Part shown: positions 24,639 through 32,809 of the stretch, one piece after another
Position numbering within the stretch: position 1 is the stretch's first letter
How the letters are laid out: each line of letters begins with the position of its first letter
Source: an uncultured Muribaculaceae bacterium
Lineage (GTDB): Bacteria > Bacteroidota > Bacteroidia > Bacteroidales > Muribaculaceae
Assembly (NCBI GenBank): GCA_910577355.1
Contig: CAJTMY010000002.1
Location: forward strand, 66,784 to 130,783
Reading direction: 5' to 3'
Length of the DNA: 64,000 nucleotides
The notes under the pieces: model-generated
What the model was told of the DNA's origin: nothing
Seen by the model: the letters and a program-made list of their open reading frames with translations, nothing else
The model's database searches: none
Made by a program: the position numbers and the translations under genes

Positions 24639-25448
24639 TCAGATCTGTGTGTCGGGGTCGATGTTGGCGCTCTCGATGTCTTTGAAGTATTTGTAGGTCT
24701 GTACCTGAAGCTCGCCGCAGGCATCCTCGTCGGCTACGATGAGAGCCTTGGGATGAAGCTGGAGTGCCGAGATAGTCCACATCTGCGACACACCGCCTTC
24801 CACGCCGTGATGCAGCGCGCGGGCCTTGTTGTGGCCGTTGACGATAAGCAGCACGCTCTTGGCGCTCATGATGGTGCCTACGCCTACGGTTAGGGCTGTC
24901 TTGGGCACGAGATTTATGTCGTTGTTGAAGAAGCGCGAGTTGGCGATGATGGTGTCGTGGGTGAGGGTCTTCATGCGGGTGCGCGATGTGAGCGACGAAC
25001 CGGGTTCGTTGAACGCGATATGGCCGTCGGGGCCTACACCGCCAAGGAACAGGTCGATGCCTCCGTACGATGCGATCTTCTCCTCATAGCGACGGCATTC
25101 CTCGCAGGGATCCTCGGCGTTGCCGTTGAGGATGTTGACATTCTCGCGGGGTATGTCGATCTGGTTGAAGAAGTTTGTCCACATGAATGTGTGGTAGCTC
25201 TGCTCGTGGTCGCGGGGTATGCCGCAGTATTCGTCCATGTTGAATGTGACGACGTTCTTGAACGAGACCTTGCCTTCCTTGCACAGCTTTATGAGCTCGC
25301 GGTACATGCCCAGAGGAGAGCTGCCGGTGGGGCAGCCGAGTACGAAGGGATGTTCGGCGGTGGGGTTGGCTTCGTTGATACGCGCGGCCACGTAATTGGC
25401 GGCCCAGCGCGATACTTCGGCATAAGTAGGTTCGATTATAAGACGCAT
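24639..25448 (-). CDS. nagB: Glucosamine-6-phosphate deaminase
   Basis: The 269-residue enzyme turns glucosamine 6-phosphate into fructose 6-phosphate and ammonia in amino-sugar breakdown. Visible features are the phosphate loop LGCPTGSSPLGMYREL near residue 38, the catalytic region NMDEYCGIPRDHEQSYH with the acidic residue and histidine, and the closing GGVGPDGHIAFNEPGSSL near 136-153. The length is normal. The promoter box at 25487-25494 faces away from the carA promoter. No nagA or transporter gene is adjacent. Confidence 0.96.
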   Translation of the reverse strand: MRLIIEPTYAEVSRWAANYVAARINEANPTAEHPFVLGCPTGSSPLGMYRELIKLCKEGKVSFKNVVTFNMDEYCGIPRDHEQSYHTFMWTNFFNQIDIPRENVNILNGNAEDPCEECRRYEEKIASYGGIDLFLGGVGPDGHIAFNEPGSSLTSRTRMKTLTHDTIIANSRFFNNDINLVPKTALTVGVGTIMSAKSVLLIVNGHNKARALHHGVEGGVSQMWTISALQLHPKALIVADEDACGELQVQTYKYFKDIESANIDPDTQI

Positions 25449-25486
25449 AGTTGTCTATGTTTAAGGTTTTAGGGTTTTCGATACTG

Positions 25487-25494
25487 CAAAAGTA
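25487..25494 (-). promoter_or_regulatory. nagB promoter -7 box
   Basis: The minus strand reads TACTTTTG, about 40 bases before the nagB ATG. It fits the TAnnTTTG box; no clear -33 element is seen. Confidence 0.5.
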
Positions 25495-25542
25495 CGAAAA
25501 AAAACCGATACCTAAAAATTTTAATCATCCGATAAAAATTCG

Positions 25543-25550
25543 TACCTTTG
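25543..25550 (+). promoter_or_regulatory. carAB promoter -7 box
   Basis: TACCTTTG lies 54 bases before the carA ATG. It is divergent from the nagB box, with an A+T-rich stretch between them. No strong -33 TTTG precedes it. Confidence 0.55.
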
Positions 25551-25604
25551 CATGGTCTTTGAATATTAAAGGCCGGCTAACGATTTAAAACCAGTCAACC
25601 GCAC

Positions 25605-26678
25605 ATGCGACAAACCAAGCGCGCCACTCTGATTCTTGAAGATGGCACCCGTTTCGAAGGCCGTTCGTTCGGCTACGAAGCCCCTGCTGCAGGGGAAGTT
25701 GTCTTCAACACCGCTATGACGGGATATCCCGAAAGTCTTACCGACCCATCCTATGAAGGTCAGATCCTCGTAACCACATTTCCTCTTTTAGGCAATTACG
25801 GAGTTCCGCCAGAAGGCGGCTCCCCCGACTTGAGCCGCCACTTTGAGGGCGACCGCATACATTGCCGTGCAATCATAGCTCAGGATTATGCGTGGGAGCA
25901 TTCGCACTGGCTTGCCGACCGTACTCTGGCCGACTGGCTTGTGCAGCAACACATCCCCGGCATTTACGGAATCGATACCCGCGCGCTTACAAAGCACCTG
26001 CGCGAAAGCGGCTCCATGCTTGGAAAGATAGTGTTTGAGTGTGACGACGAGATAGATTTCTACGATCCCAACGCCGAGAATCTGATAGCCAAGACTTCAT
26101 GCACGGAAGTAAAGGAGTACGGCCCCGAGGACGGCAAGCGTGTGGTGCTGGTGGACTGCGGCATAAAGCATAATATAATACGTTGCCTTGCCGCACGCGG
26201 CGTGCGCGTGATACGCGTGCCTTGGGACTATGATTTCAATACCATCCCATACGACGGCCTGTTCATATCCAACGGCCCCGGCAACCCCGACTTCGCCGAC
26301 AAGACGGTGGAGCACATACGCAAGGCGCTTGCCGGCAACAAGCCTATATGCGGCATATGCATGGGCAACCAGCTGCTGGCCAAAGCTGCCGGAGCGAGCA
26401 CCTACAAACTCAAATACGGGCACCGCTCGCACAACCAGCCGGTGCGCCGCACCGGCGCCAATTCGTGCTATATCACATCGCAGAACCACGGCTTTGCTGT
26501 CGACAGCGACACGCTGCCCGTCGATTGGGAGCCGCTGTTCATCAACATGAACGACGGTACCAACGAGGGTATCCGCCACAAGTCGAAACCGTTTTTCTCG
26601 GCGCAGTTCCATCCAGAGGCATCGAGCGGTCCCCGCGACACCGAGTTTTTCTTCGACGAATTCATCAATCTTCTCTGA
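25605..26678 (+). CDS. carA: Carbamoyl-phosphate synthase small subunit (glutaminase)
   Basis: The 357-residue subunit releases ammonia from glutamine for the large subunit, feeding pyrimidine and arginine synthesis. The N-terminal CPSase domain includes FNTAMTGYPESLTDPSY. The class I amidotransferase domain has the nucleophile cysteine in ICGICMGNQLLA near 249-253 and the His-Glu pair in FSAQFHPEAS near 335. The gene ends 21 bases before carB, so the two form one operon. Confidence 0.97.
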   Translation: MRQTKRATLILEDGTRFEGRSFGYEAPAAGEVVFNTAMTGYPESLTDPSYEGQILVTTFPLLGNYGVPPEGGSPDLSRHFEGDRIHCRAIIAQDYAWEHSHWLADRTLADWLVQQHIPGIYGIDTRALTKHLRESGSMLGKIVFECDDEIDFYDPNAENLIAKTSCTEVKEYGPEDGKRVVLVDCGIKHNIIRCLAARGVRVIRVPWDYDFNTIPYDGLFISNGPGNPDFADKTVEHIRKALAGNKPICGICMGNQLLAKAAGASTYKLKYGHRSHNQPVRRTGANSCYITSQNHGFAVDSDTLPVDWEPLFINMNDGTNEGIRHKSKPFFSAQFHPEASSGPRDTEFFFDEFINLL

Positions 26679-26699
26679 CAACTGTCCACGAGCAACAAT

Positions 26700-29600
26700 A
26701 TGAATAAAGACGAATCCATCAAAAAAGTGCTGCTACTGGGCAGCGGAGCCCTCAAGATAGGCGAGGCGGGCGAGTTCGACTATTCGGGCGCGCAGGCTCT
26801 CAAGGCCATGAAGGAGGAGGGCATCACCACAGTCCTTATCAACCCCAACATAGCCACTGTGCAGACATCCGACGGCTTTGCCGACAAGATATATTTCCTG
26901 CCTGTGACTCCCGACTTTGTGGAGCGTGTGATAGAAAAGGAACGCCCCGACGGCATTCTGCTCGCATTCGGCGGACAGACCGCACTCAACTGCGGCGTAG
27001 AGCTCTACCGCCGCGGCATACTCGAGCGCTACGGCGTGAAGGTGCTCGGCACCCCCGTGCGCGCCATCATCGACACCGAAGACCGCGAGTTGTTTGTTGA
27101 AAAGCTCGACCAGATAGATGTAAAGACCATACGCAGCAGCGCCGCATCCGACGTGCAGGCAGCCCTCGCCATAGCCGAAGACCTCGGTTATCCCGTGATA
27201 GTGCGCGCCGCATATGCCCTCGGCGGTCTGGGCAGCGGATTCTGCGACAACGCCGATGAGCTCGCCGCACTGGTCGAGAAGGCTCTCGCATTCTCGCCGC
27301 AGGTGCTCATTGAAAAGTCACTGCGCGGCTGGAAGGAAGTGGAATACGAGGTGGTGCGCGACCGATTCGACAACTGCATCACGGTCTGCAACATGGAGAA
27401 CTTCGACCCGCTGGGCATCCATACCGGCGAGAGTATCGTAGTGGCTCCGTCGCAGACGCTCAGCAACGACGACTACCACTACCTGCGCTCGCTCGCCATA
27501 AAGATAATACGCCATATAGGAATAGTGGGCGAATGCAACGTGCAGTATGCCTACGATCCTCAGTCGATGGACTATCGTGTGATAGAGGTCAATGCCCGCC
27601 TGAGCCGTTCGTCGGCCCTGGCGTCGAAGGCCACCGGCTATCCTCTGGCGTTCGTGGCCGCCAAGCTTGGTCTCGGCTACGGCCTTTTCGATCTCAAGAA
27701 TTCTGTCACACAGTCGACATCGGCATTCTTCGAGCCGGCTCTCGACTATGTGGTGGTGAAGCTGCCGCGCTGGGATCTGGGCAAGTTCCACGGCGTGAAC
27801 CGCGAGATAGGCTCTTCGATGAAGTCGGTAGGCGAGGTGATGGCCATAGGCCGCACCTTCGAGGAGGCCTTCCAGAAGGGTCTGCGCATGATAGGGCAGG
27901 GAATGCACGGCTTTGTGGAGAACAAGGAAATCAATATCCCCGATCTCGACCATGCCCTTGCGTCGCCGACCGACAAGCGTGTATTCGCTCTCGCCGCCGC
28001 CATGACACGCGGCTACAGCGTCGACCGCATACACGAGCTTACCAAGATAGACCGTTGGTTCCTGTACAAGCTTCAGAATATCATGGCTACTGCGCGGGAA
28101 CTCGAGGCATACAGCACCGTAGACGAGATCCCCGTCGACCTATTGCGCCAGGCCAAGCAGCAAGGCTTCAGTGACTTCCAGATAGCCCGCTCGATATTCA
28201 AGGACAAGATGGACGATGCCGAGCAGGCCAATCTCGCAGTGCGCGCGCGCCGCAAGGCGCTCGGCATAGTGCCTGTGGTGAAGCAGATCGACACCCTCGC
28301 CGCCGAATATCCGGCTATGACCAATTATCTGTATCTCACATACAACGGCACGGAGAACGATGTGGACTATCTGGGCGATCACCGCTCGATAGTGGTGCTC
28401 GGCTCGGGCGCATACCGCATCGGCTCGTCGGTGGAATTCGACTGGTGCTCGGTCAATGCCCTCATGACGGTGCGCAAGCAGGGATGGAGGGCTGTGATGA
28501 TCAACTACAACCCGGAGACAGTCTCGACCGACTATGACGCCTGCGACCGCCTTTACTTCGACGAACTCACCTTCGAGCGCGTGATGGATATCATGGAGCT
28601 GGAGCAACCCCACGGCACAATACTCAGTGTAGGCGGCCAGATTCCCAACAATCTCGCCACACGCCTCGACGCCGCCGGCGTGAACATATTAGGCACATCG
28701 GCCAAGAGCATCGACAACGCCGAGGATCGTCATAAATTCTCGGCCATGCTCGACCGCCTCGGTATCGACCAGCCCCGTTGGCGCGAACTCACCTCGATGG
28801 ACGATATACACGACTTCGTGGCCGAGGTGGGTTATCCTGTGCTCGTGCGGCCGTCATACGTGCTTTCGGGCGCAGCAATGAACGTATGCTCCAACTCCGA
28901 CGAACTCGTGCGATTCCTTAAGCTCGCCGCCAACGTGTCGAAACAGCACCCTGTGGTGGTGACCGAATTCATACAGGATGCCAAGGAGATAGAGATGGAC
29001 GCCGTGGCACAGAACGGCGAGATAAAGGCATATGCCATAAGCGAGCACATCGAATACGCCGGCGTGCACTCGGGCGACGCCACGATACAGTTCCCCCCGC
29101 AGAAGCTCTACGTGGAGACGATGCGCCGCATCAAAAAGGTAAGCTCGCAGATAGCAAAGGCTCTCAACATCTCCGGCCCCTTCAATATACAATATCTTGC
29201 CAAGGACAACGACATCAAGGTTATAGAATGTAACCTGCGCGCATCGCGCTCGTTCCCGTTCGTGTCGAAAGTTCTTAAAATAAACTTCATCGACCTTGCT
29301 ACGCGCGTGATGCTCGGCATGCCGGTGGAGAAACCCGCCAAGAGCGCATTCGACCTTGAATATGTGGGCATCAAGGCATCGCAGTTCTCCTTCTCGCGCC
29401 TTCAGGGCGCCGACCCCGTGCTCGGTGTCGACATGTCGTCGACCGGCGAGGTGGGCTGCCTCGGTGAGATGACCTCCGAGGCCGTACTCAAATCGATGCT
29501 GTCGGTAGGGCAGCGCATCCCCTCCAAGGGTGTGTTGCTCAGTTCGGGCGGAGCCAAGCACAAGGCCGCGTTGCTCGACGCCGCGCGTATGCTCGACCGC

Positions 29601-29927
29601 CGCGGATTCCGCATCTACGCCACAGAGGGCACGCAGCGTTTCTTGAGCGACAACGGCATTGCATCCACACTTGTTTACAAGCCTTCGGAGCCCGACATGA
29701 AGCCTCAGGCGCTCGACATCCTACACTCGCACGATGTGGATCTGGTGGTGAACATTCCCCGTGACCTCAGTTCGGCCGAACTCACCAACGGCTACAAGAT
29801 ACGCCGCGCGGCCATCGACCTCAACATCCCGCTGCTCACCAACGCCCGCCTCGCCTCGGCATTCATCACTGCCTTCACGACCCTCTCTCCCGACTCCGTG
29901 GAGATCAAATCCTGGGACGAATATTAG
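26700..29927 (+). CDS. carB: Carbamoyl-phosphate synthase large subunit
   Basis: The 1075-residue subunit has the expected repeated structure. The first ATP-grasp half holds KVLLLGSGALKIGEAGEFD and VIVRAAYALGGLGSG. The second half, from about residue 560, holds VVLGSGAYRIGSSVEFD and VLVRPSYVLSGAAM. A C-terminal MGS-like regulatory domain has RGFRIYATEGTQRFL. It joins bicarbonate, ammonia and two ATP to make carbamoyl phosphate. The stop codon TAG shares its G with the first base of a MITE-like element, so the insertion may have changed the last codons. The length is otherwise normal. Confidence 0.97.
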   Translation: MNKDESIKKVLLLGSGALKIGEAGEFDYSGAQALKAMKEEGITTVLINPNIATVQTSDGFADKIYFLPVTPDFVERVIEKERPDGILLAFGGQTALNCGVELYRRGILERYGVKVLGTPVRAIIDTEDRELFVEKLDQIDVKTIRSSAASDVQAALAIAEDLGYPVIVRAAYALGGLGSGFCDNADELAALVEKALAFSPQVLIEKSLRGWKEVEYEVVRDRFDNCITVCNMENFDPLGIHTGESIVVAPSQTLSNDDYHYLRSLAIKIIRHIGIVGECNVQYAYDPQSMDYRVIEVNARLSRSSALASKATGYPLAFVAAKLGLGYGLFDLKNSVTQSTSAFFEPALDYVVVKLPRWDLGKFHGVNREIGSSMKSVGEVMAIGRTFEEAFQKGLRMIGQGMHGFVENKEINIPDLDHALASPTDKRVFALAAAMTRGYSVDRIHELTKIDRWFLYKLQNIMATARELEAYSTVDEIPVDLLRQAKQQGFSDFQIARSIFKDKMDDAEQANLAVRARRKALGIVPVVKQIDTLAAEYPAMTNYLYLTYNGTENDVDYLGDHRSIVVLGSGAYRIGSSVEFDWCSVNALMTVRKQGWRAVMINYNPETVSTDYDACDRLYFDELTFERVMDIMELEQPHGTILSVGGQIPNNLATRLDAAGVNILGTSAKSIDNAEDRHKFSAMLDRLGIDQPRWRELTSMDDIHDFVAEVGYPVLVRPSYVLSGAAMNVCSNSDELVRFLKLAANVSKQHPVVVTEFIQDAKEIEMDAVAQNGEIKAYAISEHIEYAGVHSGDATIQFPPQKLYVETMRRIKKVSSQIAKALNISGPFNIQYLAKDNDIKVIECNLRASRSFPFVSKVLKINFIDLATRVMLGMPVEKPAKSAFDLEYVGIKASQFSFSRLQGADPVLGVDMSSTGEVGCLGEMTSEAVLKSMLSVGQRIPSKGVLLSSGGAKHKAALLDAARMLDRRGFRIYATEGTQRFLSDNGIASTLVYKPSEPDMKPQALDILHSHDVDLVVNIPRDLSSAELTNGYKIRRAAIDLNIPLLTNARLASAFITAFTTLSPDSVEIKSWDEY

Positions 29928-30273
29928 AGGGTGTTTAATAATAAATGTTAAGATCAGGGTCGCATATGTTGAGCCGATTTTTGACTTGTGGCGAAGGAGT
30001 GTACTTGATGTACACGACTGAGGAACAAGGTAAAAAGCGGCCAAGATATGCGATACGGATGTAATTTTGACATCAAGCACCCCATCGCCGAAAATACAAA
30101 TCAGTTGACAGAATATATTAAAATATGAAATACAATACCCTTGAACGGCCGCTCGTCGGCATATTTCCGTTTGTTCTTCGGTCGTTATGGAACCCCATAA
30201 CTCCCTCATCACAAACGAAAATCTGCTCGACGAGCGACCGCCCTGAGCTTAACATGTATTATTAAACGCCCTC
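29927..30273. mobile_element. MITE-like element with 26-bp terminal inverted repeats
   Basis: The ends 29927-29952 and 30248-30273 are inverted copies matching at 24 of 26 bases and begin GAGGG. TTA flanks both sides, which fits a 3-bp target duplication of the TNA kind used by IS5-family (IS1031 group) transposases. Inside the 347 bp are further hairpins: GTGTAC with GTACAC near 30000-30016, GTTATGG with CCATAAC (30184-30201), and a 13-base pair at 30146-30158 and 30228-30240 with one mismatch. No transposase or convincing ORF is present, so it would need enzyme from elsewhere. It fills most of the gap between carB and cstA. Confidence 0.75.
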
Positions 30274-30294
30274 TTATAAGTTATAGCTTTCAGT

Positions 30295-30348
30295 AAATAA
30301 TATGACGCAAGGGGCCGCATCGATGCGGCCCCTTGCGTCATATTATTT
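30295..30348. terminator. 54-bp perfect palindrome, likely bidirectional terminator after cstA
   Basis: Bases 30295-30321 are the exact reverse complement of 30322-30348, with no spacer. The centre is GC-rich (GGGGCCGCATC core) and the ends AT-rich, with T-runs on both outer sides. It ends nine bases before the cstA stop. It would form a very stable 25-plus-base hairpin in RNA. Confidence 0.8.
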
Positions 30349-30356
30349 TTTCATAT

Positions 30357-31757
30357 TTATTTTGTGCGGAAGGCAAGCTCGGTGATGCCGGCGGTGAGGA
30401 ATGCGGCGCTTACGTAGGCGGCCGCTACAGGTCCCATGCCGATGAACTGGCCGGAGATGAATACGTAGGATGTGACGATATATGTCATGCACACAGCCGG
30501 AATAAGAGCCACCCACATGTTCTTGCCGCGGCGGCGGAGCCATACGAAGATTGCCCACAGGGTGACAACGGCAAGTGTCTGGTTGCTCCATGCGAAGTAG
30601 CGCCATATGATAGCGAAGTCGACTTGTGTGAGTGTGAAGCCGACGGCAAATAGAGGCAGACATACGGCAAAGCGCTTCCACAGTGGCTTCTGGTCGATGT
30701 GGAACATGTCGGATATGATCAAGCGCGCGGATCGGAAGGCCGTGTCGCCCGATGTGATGGGGGCGGCGACTACGCCGAGTATGGCGAGTATGGCGCCTAT
30801 GCGGCCGAGGGTGGTGCGTGATATCACATCGACTGCCCAGGCGGGGTTGTTGCCGTTGGCGGCAAGCGACTCGTTAAGGCCTGCCGCACCGCCGAAAAAG
30901 GCCATAGCGATGGCTGCCCATATAAGGGCTATGATGCTCTCTGATATCATCGAGCCGTAGAATATCGAGCGACACTGGCGTTCGTTGCCCACGCAGCGGG
31001 CCATCATAGGCGACTGTGTGGCATGGAAGCCCGATATGGCGCCGCATGCTATGGTGATGAACAGGGTGGGGATGATGGGGAATGACCCGGGATCAGTCTG
31101 GAAATTGTGCAGGGAGAATTCAGGCATGCTGTAGTCATCGAACAGTATCACGCCGAGCAGGCCGAGCGCCATCGCTACAAGAGCGACTCCGAACACCGGA
31201 TAGCATTTGCCTATTATCTTGTCGACGGGCAGAACTGTGGCCAATACGTAATATGCGAGGATGATCCACACCCATCCCGACTGGCTGATACCGCTTGATA
31301 TGGATGTGAGCAACTGGGCCGGGCTGGTGATGAACACGGCGCCCACAAGTATGAGAAGCACTATCGAGAACCAACGCACTGCCGAGCGTACGCCTGAGCC
31401 GAGATACTGCCCTATGATCTCGGGCAGCGAGCGGCCGTCGGCGCGCAGTATCATCATGCCCGACAGATAGTCGTGCATGGCTCCGAAAAATATGCCTCCG
31501 AGTGTGATCCACAGGAAGGCGACCGGCCCGAAGCAGGCTCCGAGTATGGCTCCGAATATGGGACCGGTGCCGGCTATGTTGAGCAGCTGTATGAGGAATA
31601 CGCGCCAACGGGGCATCTCTATGTAGTCGACGCCGTCGGCCATGCGTCGGGCCGGCGTTATGCGGTCGGGGTCGGTGCCTGCAAGCCGTTCGAGATACTT
31701 GCCATAGGTGAAATAGGCGGTAATGAGCGCCGCCAGACATATGAGAAATGTTATCAT
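30357..31757 (-). CDS. cstA: Carbon starvation protein CstA family (peptide/pyruvate transporter), short form
   Basis: The 466-residue inner-membrane protein has about 13 hydrophobic segments and the CstA hallmark regions: PRWRVFLIQLLNIAGTGPIF near residue 50, GGIFFGAMHDYLSGM near 87-101, and GFHATQSPMMARC near 244. It lacks the long C-terminal extension of the 700-residue E. coli protein, as is common in Bacteroidetes. The family imports peptides or pyruvate during starvation; the substrate here is unknown. The promoter box TATATTTG lies at 31790-31783. Confidence 0.92.
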   Translation of the reverse strand: MITFLICLAALITAYFTYGKYLERLAGTDPDRITPARRMADGVDYIEMPRWRVFLIQLLNIAGTGPIFGAILGACFGPVAFLWITLGGIFFGAMHDYLSGMMILRADGRSLPEIIGQYLGSGVRSAVRWFSIVLLILVGAVFITSPAQLLTSISSGISQSGWVWIILAYYVLATVLPVDKIIGKCYPVFGVALVAMALGLLGVILFDDYSMPEFSLHNFQTDPGSFPIIPTLFITIACGAISGFHATQSPMMARCVGNERQCRSIFYGSMISESIIALIWAAIAMAFFGGAAGLNESLAANGNNPAWAVDVISRTTLGRIGAILAILGVVAAPITSGDTAFRSARLIISDMFHIDQKPLWKRFAVCLPLFAVGFTLTQVDFAIIWRYFAWSNQTLAVVTLWAIFVWLRRRGKNMWVALIPAVCMTYIVTSYVFISGQFIGMGPVAAAYVSAAFLTAGITELAFRTK

Positions 31758-31782
31758 ATCGCAGATTAGAAATGTGTGGGTA

Positions 31783-31790
31783 CAAATATA
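31783..31790 (-). promoter_or_regulatory. cstA promoter -7 box
   Basis: The minus strand reads TATATTTG, about 26 bases before the cstA ATG. Confidence 0.5.
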
Positions 31791-31867
31791 CGATTTTTCG
31801 GCCGGATGACAAACTTTTTGTCGAGACTGTATGTTGTATTTGGCAAACGGATTTTAAAATTATAGAA

Positions 31868-32464
31868 ATGGCTACTAAGAAAAGAGACAAAAGCATCAAG
31901 GGCACCAAGACCGAGCAGAATCTGGTGGTGTCTTACCTCGCCGAATCATCGGCATATACCCGTTATACATTCTATGCATCGCAGGCCGACAAGGAGGAAT
32001 ACTTTCCTATAGGTGTGGTTTTCCGGGATACAGCCGATAACGAGTTGCGTCATTCCAAGGTCTACTTCAAGTTTCTTGAAGGTGGATCAATTACAGTTCC
32101 TGTTACAGCCGATGCCGGTGTGATAGGTACTACTGCCGAGAATCTTGCCACAGCCGCAGCAGAGGAGCGTGCCGAAGGTGTGGACATGTATATGGCTTTT
32201 GCCAGGATCGCCGATGAGGAAGGCTTTGCTGAAATTGCTTCGCACTTCCGTGAAATCGCTGAGATCGAAGCTCGCCACGAGGCTCGTTTCAAAGCTTATC
32301 TTAAGCAGGTGAAAGACGGTACGGTGTGGAAACGCGAGAAGCCTATAAAGTGGCAGTGTCTGGTATGCGGATATGTGCATGAAGGCACTACTCCGCCCGA
32401 GGAATGCCCTGCCTGCGACCATCCATATCAGCACTATATCGCTCTTGATATGGACGAGCTGTAA
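31868..32464 (+). CDS. rbr: Rubrerythrin
   Basis: The ATG at 31868 gives 198 residues and the usual opening SIKGTKTEQNLVVSYLAES. The first 145 residues form the ferritin-like diiron domain, with Glu and Glu-x-x-His ligands in DNELRHSK and EIEARHEARF. The C-terminal rubredoxin-like site is CLVCGYVHEG and CPACDHP. It reduces hydrogen peroxide in the cytoplasm using electrons from rubredoxin or NADH-linked partners, protecting an anaerobe from oxygen. A longer in-frame start exists upstream but adds residues foreign to the family. Confidence 0.97.
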   Translation: MATKKRDKSIKGTKTEQNLVVSYLAESSAYTRYTFYASQADKEEYFPIGVVFRDTADNELRHSKVYFKFLEGGSITVPVTADAGVIGTTAENLATAAAEERAEGVDMYMAFARIADEEGFAEIASHFREIAEIEARHEARFKAYLKQVKDGTVWKREKPIKWQCLVCGYVHEGTTPPEECPACDHPYQHYIALDMDEL

Positions 32465-32522
32465 GCATTCGTCGGCAGACGGTCAAAAGTTCCTGGTAAT
32501 CTATTAAATGGTGCCTGATCTT

Positions 32523-32744
32523 ATGAAAAAAAGAAACATCGTAAGGCTTTTTGTGCCTATGTGCCTGTTGTTGGCCATACTGTTGCCTTCGTGCGGGTCG
32601 ATCCGCACACATGCCGGAATTGAACACGACTGGGGCTGTGATTTTGATGATTACGGCCACCGGCATAAGCATAAGAAGCACAAGAAACATAATAAGCACA
32701 GGCACCACAAGCACCATCATCATGATGGCTGCTATGATGATTGA
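32523..32744 (+). CDS. Histidine-rich small lipoprotein
   Basis: The 73-residue protein has a lipoprotein signal with lipobox LLPSC near residue 22. A short linker and a tail packed with His and Lys follow (GHRHKHKKHKKHNKHRHHK, then HHHHD and a final CYDD). After export it would sit in a membrane as a lipid-anchored metal binder, for example for zinc, nickel or copper. It lies 58 bases after rubrerythrin on the same strand and ends just before a terminator, so the two may share a transcript. The tail is low in complexity, and no named family is recognised. Confidence 0.75.
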   Translation: MKKRNIVRLFVPMCLLLAILLPSCGSIRTHAGIEHDWGCDFDDYGHRHKHKKHKKHNKHRHHKHHHHDGCYDD

Positions 32745-32749
32745 ATGAA

Positions 32750-32785
32750 AGAACCCGTAACCGCCACTCGGCTGTTACGGGTTCT
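32750..32785. terminator. Convergent terminator
   Basis: A perfect 12-base stem (32750-32761 with 32774-32785, loop 12) lies directly after the His-rich lipoprotein stop and before the end of the opposing secreted-protein gene. Confidence 0.8.
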
Positions 32786-32809
32786 GCTGTTATAGTGCGT
32801 TGCCGGTTG

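Noticed and set aside
29721..30212. 163-codon minus-strand frame across the end of carB and the repeat element
   Set aside because: Half is antisense to carB and half is within the MITE-like repeat; such frames in repeats are often annotated as spurious hypothetical proteins.
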